In this document: positions 59,297-64,000 of the stretch, piece by piece
How the letters are laid out: each line of letters opens with the position of its first letter
Numbering within the stretch: the stretch's first letter is position 1
NCBI GenBank assembly: GCA_002914845.1
Contig: JXTC01000081.1
Location: 723,856 to 787,855, forward strand
Origin: Trema orientale
Taxonomy: Eukaryota; Streptophyta; Magnoliopsida; Rosales; Cannabaceae
Length of the DNA: 64,000 bases
Direction: 5' to 3'
The notes under the pieces: model-generated
What the model was told of the DNA's origin: nothing
What the model saw: the letters and a program-made list of their open reading frames with translations, nothing else
Databases searched by the model: none
Position numbers and translations under genes: made by a program

Positions 59297-60734
59297 TGGA
59301 AAATTACATAGGAAGCCCAAAAGGAGTGCACGTGAAGACTTGGAGTCCGTGGATGTTTTGGGATTTTGTGATTCACTACAAGCTATACGTGTACACTAAC
59401 GTAAAGAGAAGGAAATCTTGGTGATTAGTTGTGTTGTGCTTGACGTTTATCTCTTAGCTTTTATTAATAAAACTCTGCATGGAAAACTGAAAATGGGTCA
59501 GCGGCTAAACAACACGAAAATAGGCTTGGCCCAATTTGAAGATTGATGAAAAAAGGAAACTTGAAGCGGTGGACTTTTCTCACACTTATGCATATATATA
59601 TATATATATACAAACAGAGAACGGGAAAGAAGAGGGGAGTCTAGCGGCAGCCACAATAAAGGGAGTCCGGCTCCAGTGCATACACGAAGCAAAAAGGCAA
59701 CTTCTTATTTTGTGGACTCTTATTGAGTCGGTGGAGATTTCTCTTTATAAATAAAGAACAATGCGATAGCGAAGTAAAAGGGGGGGGCAGCAGTCACAAC
59801 AGCCGGAGAGCTCTGGTGCGGTCACGAAAGAAAAAAGGCAGACAGAAATATAAAAATAGAGAGAGCAATTGGAGGCCAAATTGGAAGAGGAGGCTTGCAA
59901 TTGTTCTCAATCATTCTGCACTTCGCTCAATCCTCGTTTGTTTATTTTAATTTTTAGCTTTTTCATTATGTTGCCAATTATTATTTTTAGTTTTATTATT
60001 TTAATTATGAACTAAATTAATTTTCTAGGATTGCAATAGGATCTCGATATGTAGTTTAAATTATGATGTTACCTCTTTGATTTTACTATTTAATTTACGA
60101 GTTGATTATTCTCTCTTATTCTTAATGCTTTTGAGTGCTTGATCACCACTTAAATTGATATTGGTAATTTGTATGAACTTGGAAGAAGAATTTCAGATTG
60201 AGACCTAGATAGAATAACACATGATCATGTTTATATGAGTTTATGTAGGATAGGAATATACCTATATAACATGTGCAATTATTGAAAGACCTTACTCTTA
60301 ATGAATCTTTTCTTAATCTAATTCACATAGGAATATAGTGAGTTAATTAGAAGAGATATTTCTACATGACTATCGGAAGAGGCTTGTAGATACACTAGGA
60401 TTCTTGATTGGCAATTCGGGTTAAATAGTAATTCAAAGAGGGTAACTAGTAATTCAGGCATACGTAGAGTGAAAATTGTAATCCTAAGTTTATTTTCATT
60501 GGTGATTTGACAAATTATTTGCACTCTTTAATTTAATTTTATTTATTTTCTTATTTTCTTTTAGTTTAAATTTTAATTTTAGAATTTTTTTAATTTGATT
60601 GTTTGGATAAATTGATAACTAGTGTAGGTTAGTACTTAACGAATTATAGCAATTTCTCTGTGGGAACGATATCTTTATTCATCACTTTATTACTTGTTCG
60701 ATACGTGCACTTGCGTATATAAAATTCCATAACA
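59297..60734 (+). repeat. Athila-type 5' LTR, second copy
   Basis: It ends AAAATTCCATAACA just ahead of the primer-binding site and the gag gene, so it is the 5' LTR of the element with gag. A TATA box (TTTATAAATAAAG) stands near 59743-59755. The 3' 860 bp match the first copy, the 5' 560 bp do not. The start is uncertain. An AT microsatellite of about 18 bp is at 59591-59609. Confidence 0.65.
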
Positions 60735-60740
60735 AGTTTT

Positions 60741-60759
60741 TGGCGCCGTTGCCGGGGAT
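60741..60759 (+). other. Primer-binding site of the Athila-type element
   Basis: TGGCGCCGTTGCCGGGGAT stands 6 bp after the LTR end. This is the standard Athila/Tat primer-binding site, matching the 3' end of tRNA-Asp. Confidence 0.93.
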
Positions 60760-60875
60760 ATTGTTTTATAATTATTTTGTTAATACTAATATCGATTAGT
60801 TGAGATTTAATTCAGACTTTTATTATATTTATTTATTTATTTATTTTTATAATCTCAGGTACTCAATAGCAGTAC

Positions 60876-62534
60876 ATGAGACGTACGAAAAGTTGGGAGC
60901 TTTTTCCGTTAGATCCTGAGATTGAAAGAACACTAAGAGAAATTCGAAGAGCGAAAAATCGGCAAGCAAATCCTCCAGCAATAATGGGTGACCAAGACGA
61001 GACGAAGCCTCTGCGTGATTATGCTATTCCATTGATTGATGGCCTCAGTTCAAGCATTCGAAGACCTGCCATTAATGCTAACAACTTTGAACTGAAGCCC
61101 GCTATTATTCAAATGATCCAGAGCTCAGTCCAGTTTGGAGGATTACCTAGTGATGATCCGAACCAGCATATAGTGAATTTTCTGGAAATCTGTGATACTT
61201 TCAAGCACAATGGAGCTTCTGATGATGCAATCAGGTTACAGCTTTTCCCTTTCTCTCTACGGGATAAAGCTAAGAGCTGGTTGAACTCCTTACCAGCTGG
61301 GTCAATCACTACATGGGATGATTTGGCACAGAAGTTTCTGGCAAAATTTTTTCCACCAGCAAAGACAGCCAAGCTGCGGAATGATATCACCTCCTTCGTC
61401 CAATTCGACAATGAATCACTATATGAGGCTTGGGAGCGTTATAAAGATATGTTGAGAAGATGTCCACATCATGGGATCCCGAAGTGGTTATTAGTTCAAA
61501 CGTTCTATAATGGCCTGATAGGACACCTGCGAACAATAGTTGATGCAGCAGCGGGAGGTGCCTTAATGGGGAAATCGACTGAAGAAGCATATGACCTATT
61601 GGAGGAGATGGCAGCCAATAACTACCAGTGGCCATCAGAAAGAATGAATCCAAAGAGAGCAGCCAGCATAAATGAAATGGAGACTATGGCATCCTTAGCC
61701 ACACAAGTTAATTCTTTATCCAAGAAGATTGACTCGATGGGAATTCAGGCGATGCATAGACCATATACAGTTTGTGAAAATTGCGGTGATAATCATGTGA
61801 TTAGCCAATGTCCCCTTAATATTGAATCAGAACAGTACATCAACAACTTCAACCGACAACAGAACAATCCCTACTCTAATTTCTACAACCCAGGATGGAA
61901 AAATCACCCTAATTTTTCCTGGAATAACACCAACAACCAAGGGTCCACTTCAGCTGGACGTTCTATGCCTCCACCTGGATTTGCACAGCAAGCCCTGCCA
62001 CCACAGCAAGAGAAAAAGCCATCACTTGAGGAGATGTTTATGCAGTACATGGCCAAGAACGATGCAATTCTTCAAAACCAAGCTGCCACATTGAGATCCT
62101 TTGAGACGCAGTTGGGTCAATTAGCCAATGCTGTTAATAATCGTCCTCAAGGAACACTACCAGGAAATACTGAGGTGAATCCAAAGAGAGAAAACAAGGA
62201 GCAGTGCAAAGCGATCACCTTGAGAAGTGGTAAAGAAGTGCAGAGAGAAGTTGAGAAACCTGTTACGACTGAGGGTGAGAGCATTGATGAAAAGCCGCAT
62301 GAGGAGGGCCTACCAGAAGCAACATCTAAGTCTGAGATGACTCCCTATAATCCGCCACCACCATTCCCACAGAGATTGCAAAAGAAGAAGCTTGACCAGC
62401 AGTTCTCAAGGTTTTTGGAGATATTTAAAAAGTTGCACATTAATATTCCGTTCGCAGAAGCTCTGGAGCAAATGCCCAGCTATGTTAAATTCATGAAGGA
62501 TATTCTATCTAAAAAGAGTGTGGAGGAGCATTAA
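60876..62534 (+). CDS. Athila-type gag, C-terminally truncated but open
   Basis: 552 codons without a break. The capsid-like part has FELKPAIIQMIQSSVQFGGL, DPNQHIVNFLEICDTFK, RDKAKSWLNSLP and FLAKFFPPAKTAKLRNDI. A zinc knuckle CENCGDNHVISQC (CX2CX3HX4C, usual for Athila) lies near residue 300. Further on are CKAITLRSGKE and the late conserved stretch ALEQMPSYVKFMKDILSKK. Gag forms virus-like particles that package element RNA. After DILSKK the family would continue towards protease, but here the frame runs into a copia LTR and ends five codons later. The open frame suggests a young insertion. Confidence 0.9.
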   Translation: MRRTKSWELFPLDPEIERTLREIRRAKNRQANPPAIMGDQDETKPLRDYAIPLIDGLSSSIRRPAINANNFELKPAIIQMIQSSVQFGGLPSDDPNQHIVNFLEICDTFKHNGASDDAIRLQLFPFSLRDKAKSWLNSLPAGSITTWDDLAQKFLAKFFPPAKTAKLRNDITSFVQFDNESLYEAWERYKDMLRRCPHHGIPKWLLVQTFYNGLIGHLRTIVDAAAGGALMGKSTEEAYDLLEEMAANNYQWPSERMNPKRAASINEMETMASLATQVNSLSKKIDSMGIQAMHRPYTVCENCGDNHVISQCPLNIESEQYINNFNRQQNNPYSNFYNPGWKNHPNFSWNNTNNQGSTSAGRSMPPPGFAQQALPPQQEKKPSLEEMFMQYMAKNDAILQNQAATLRSFETQLGQLANAVNNRPQGTLPGNTEVNPKRENKEQCKAITLRSGKEVQREVEKPVTTEGESIDEKPHEEGLPEATSKSEMTPYNPPPPFPQRLQKKKLDQQFSRFLEIFKKLHINIPFAEALEQMPSYVKFMKDILSKKSVEEH

Positions 62535-63035
62535 AAGCTCCGTGTGTTAACTGTGTAAGCAAAACACGGTTTTGCATATTGTGCATGGTAAAAAAAAAAA
62601 GAAATAAAAACATGTACAAGCCGTGTATATTAAGTGTGGTATATTAGGAAGCTTTGAGAGGAAAATATATAAAGTTTAAAGAAGCCTTACACCATAAATA
62701 GGGTCCTCATCTCTCATGGTTTCTCATCCCAAAGAAGTGAGAAACACCAAGCATAGTGAGAGTAAAATAAAGAGATTTTATTCTTGAGAGCTAGAGAAAA
62801 ATTACAGTTTTTCTCTTGGGTGTATTCGGGGTCTGGGTGTGAGGAGTGCTGAGTGAGTGTTTATAAACATTTATAAATATTTCTTTTCTCCCTATAGTGA
62901 AGATCTACAGCAGCTCTGTGGACGTAGTCAAATTAGTGAATCACGATAATTTTGTGTTCTGTGTTTATTTTATTTTTCACATTTATTTTATCGCTTCCAC
63001 TATTGTGTCTTTATTGGGGAGGTTATTCTCTAACA
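62519..63035 (+). repeat. 5' LTR of copia E
   Basis: It matches the LTR at 36609-37120 in reverse over almost its full length: GAGGAGCATTAAAAGCTCCG at the start and GAGGTTATTCTCTAACA at the end. The first 6 or so bases differ from that copy, so the exact start lies between 62516 and 62521. The TATA region CCATAAATAGGG is at 62692-62703, with one change from the usual TATAAAT. Confidence 0.85.
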
Positions 63036-63036
63036 A

Positions 63037-63050
63037 GTGGTACTAGAGCT
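63037..63050 (+). other. Primer-binding site of copia E
   Basis: TGGTACTAGAGCT starts two bases after the LTR end. It matches the copia initiator tRNA-Met site with two changes. Confidence 0.75.
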
Positions 63051-63072
63051 AAGGTTCGATTTAGTGGGAGTG

Positions 63073-64000
63073 ATGGCCGGAGATGAAGGATCAGGACCCA
63101 AAATTGATAAGTTCGACGGTACAGACTTCTCGTATTGGAGATTGCAGATCAACAATTATCTGCGTAGTAAAAAATTGCATCAGCCTCTATCAGGGAAGAA
63201 ACCCGAGAAGATGGAGAATGATGACTGGAAACTCCTTGATCGACATACATTAGGCGTAATCTGATTGACGCTAATGAAGAACGTTGCTCATAATATAACA
63301 GAGGCAAAACCACAATAGAGATGATAAGCATCCTGTCAGACATGTATGAGAAACCATCGGCAAACAACAAGGTACATCTGATAAAGAAGTTGTTTTATTT
63401 AAAGATGGGAGAATGTGCTTCAGTTGTAACACATATCAATGAGTTCAACACGATCGTTTCTTAGTTGATGTCCGTCGAAATTAATTTCGACGATAAAAAT
63501 CGTGCTCTAATTCTTCTAGCATCTCTACTAAACAGTTAGGATGAGGGCTGCAGTTAGCAATTTTGTATGTAAAGGAAAGCTGCAATTCAATGATGTTAGA
63601 GACCGAATTTTAGCTGAAGAAGTTCGCAGAATTGATTCAGTGAAGGCACATCATCGAGTTCTGCCCTAAATCTCAAGAACAGGGCTAAGAGCAATGAGAA
63701 GAATTTTAACCGGGGTCGTGGTAGGTTTAAGTCAAGGAATGATAGAGACAAGTCCAGATCTGGAAAAAGATCGAAATGCTAGAATTGTGGCAAGACTGGC
63801 CACATAAAAAAGAATTACAGAGTACTAAGAAGAGACGATAGTAGAAACGATGCGAATGCCGTGACTAATGAGGTATAAGATGCTTTACTATTATCTGTAG
63901 ATAATCCAATTGACTCTTAGGTCTTAGACTCTGGAGCTTTGTTTCATATCATTGCACACCGTGATGTATTAAAGAATTACATTGCTCGTAATTACGAAAA
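63073..64000 (+). pseudogene. copia E gag and protease start, broken
   Basis: ATG 63073 opens a gag with KIDKFDGTDFSYWRLQINNY and stops after LLDRHTLGVI (63264). Later parts are in other frames. The zinc knuckle near 63778-63822 has a TAG where Trp is usual and Tyr for the last Cys. The protease motif LDSGALFH lies near 63925-63948, with a TAG just before it (63918-63920). It continues past the window end. Confidence 0.82.

Larger units (their letters stand above)
62519..64000 (+). mobile_element. Ty1/copia element, 5' half (copia E), runs out of window
   Basis: The order is a 5' LTR (62519-63035), a primer-binding site, a gag with frame breaks, a zinc knuckle and the start of protease. It is the same family as copia C (36609-40064), in the opposite orientation. 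It is inserted into, or joined to, the Athila-type element directly behind its gag. Confidence 0.9.

Overview
This window is plant nuclear DNA, almost certainly from a eudicot. It is AT-rich, its genes carry GT-AG introns, and most of it is made of Ty1/copia and Ty3/gypsy retrotransposons and small inverted-repeat elements. The species cannot be fixed from the sequence alone. I looked for an undescribed system and found none that I can support. The most unusual signals are in repeats, promoters and junctions. The base calls include a 75-bp N gap and three single n calls, two of which lie at repeat boundaries.

Only two host genes look intact. The first (1999-7527, minus) is a seven-exon hybrid histidine kinase of the CKI1 type, about 1170 residues, with every phosphorelay residue present. 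The second (46748-48133, minus) is a single-exon F-box gene of 461 codons with a TATA box just upstream. Two broken relatives of that F-box gene lie at 24405-25876 and 35490-36598. Three broken copies of a CorA-like membrane protein gene lie at 23034-23940, 27661-28060 and 28405-29213, all on the plus strand.

Layout. 1-373: two tandem copies of a hairpin element. 1999-7527: CKI1-like gene with a small inverted-repeat element in its third intron. 8451-10320: tandem and satellite-like repeats. 10321-11900: remnant of a long terminal repeat (LTR) with heat-shock-element-like motifs and a series of short palindromes. 12917-18420: a CACTA end and a 2-kb terminal-inverted-repeat element. 20474-23004: internally deleted copia element, next to CorA-like copy 1. 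24405-29213: F-box pseudogene and CorA-like copies 2 and 3. 29202-35483: copia element on the minus strand. 35490-36598: F-box pseudogene 2, enclosed by copia insertions. 36609-40064: truncated copia element. 40771-41840: LINE-like remnant, duplicated around the gap. 42785-45600: GCACGA-rich repeats and a putative solo LTR. 46748-48133: intact F-box gene. 48359-52338: candidate 4-kb PIF/Harbinger-like element. 52385-53337: copia LTR and Athila reverse-transcriptase fragments. 53341-57660: chromovirus-type gypsy element on the minus strand. 57665-62517: Athila-type LTRs and an intact gag. 62519-64000: another copia element that runs out of the window.

The genes do not form a pathway or operon. 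The window records nested insertion and decay. Copia elements landed in or beside the CorA-like and F-box pseudogenes. The gypsy polyprotein keeps one frame over about 3.8 kb and is broken there only by six stop codons, all of which can be explained by C-to-T or G-to-A changes. This suggests decay under cytosine methylation.
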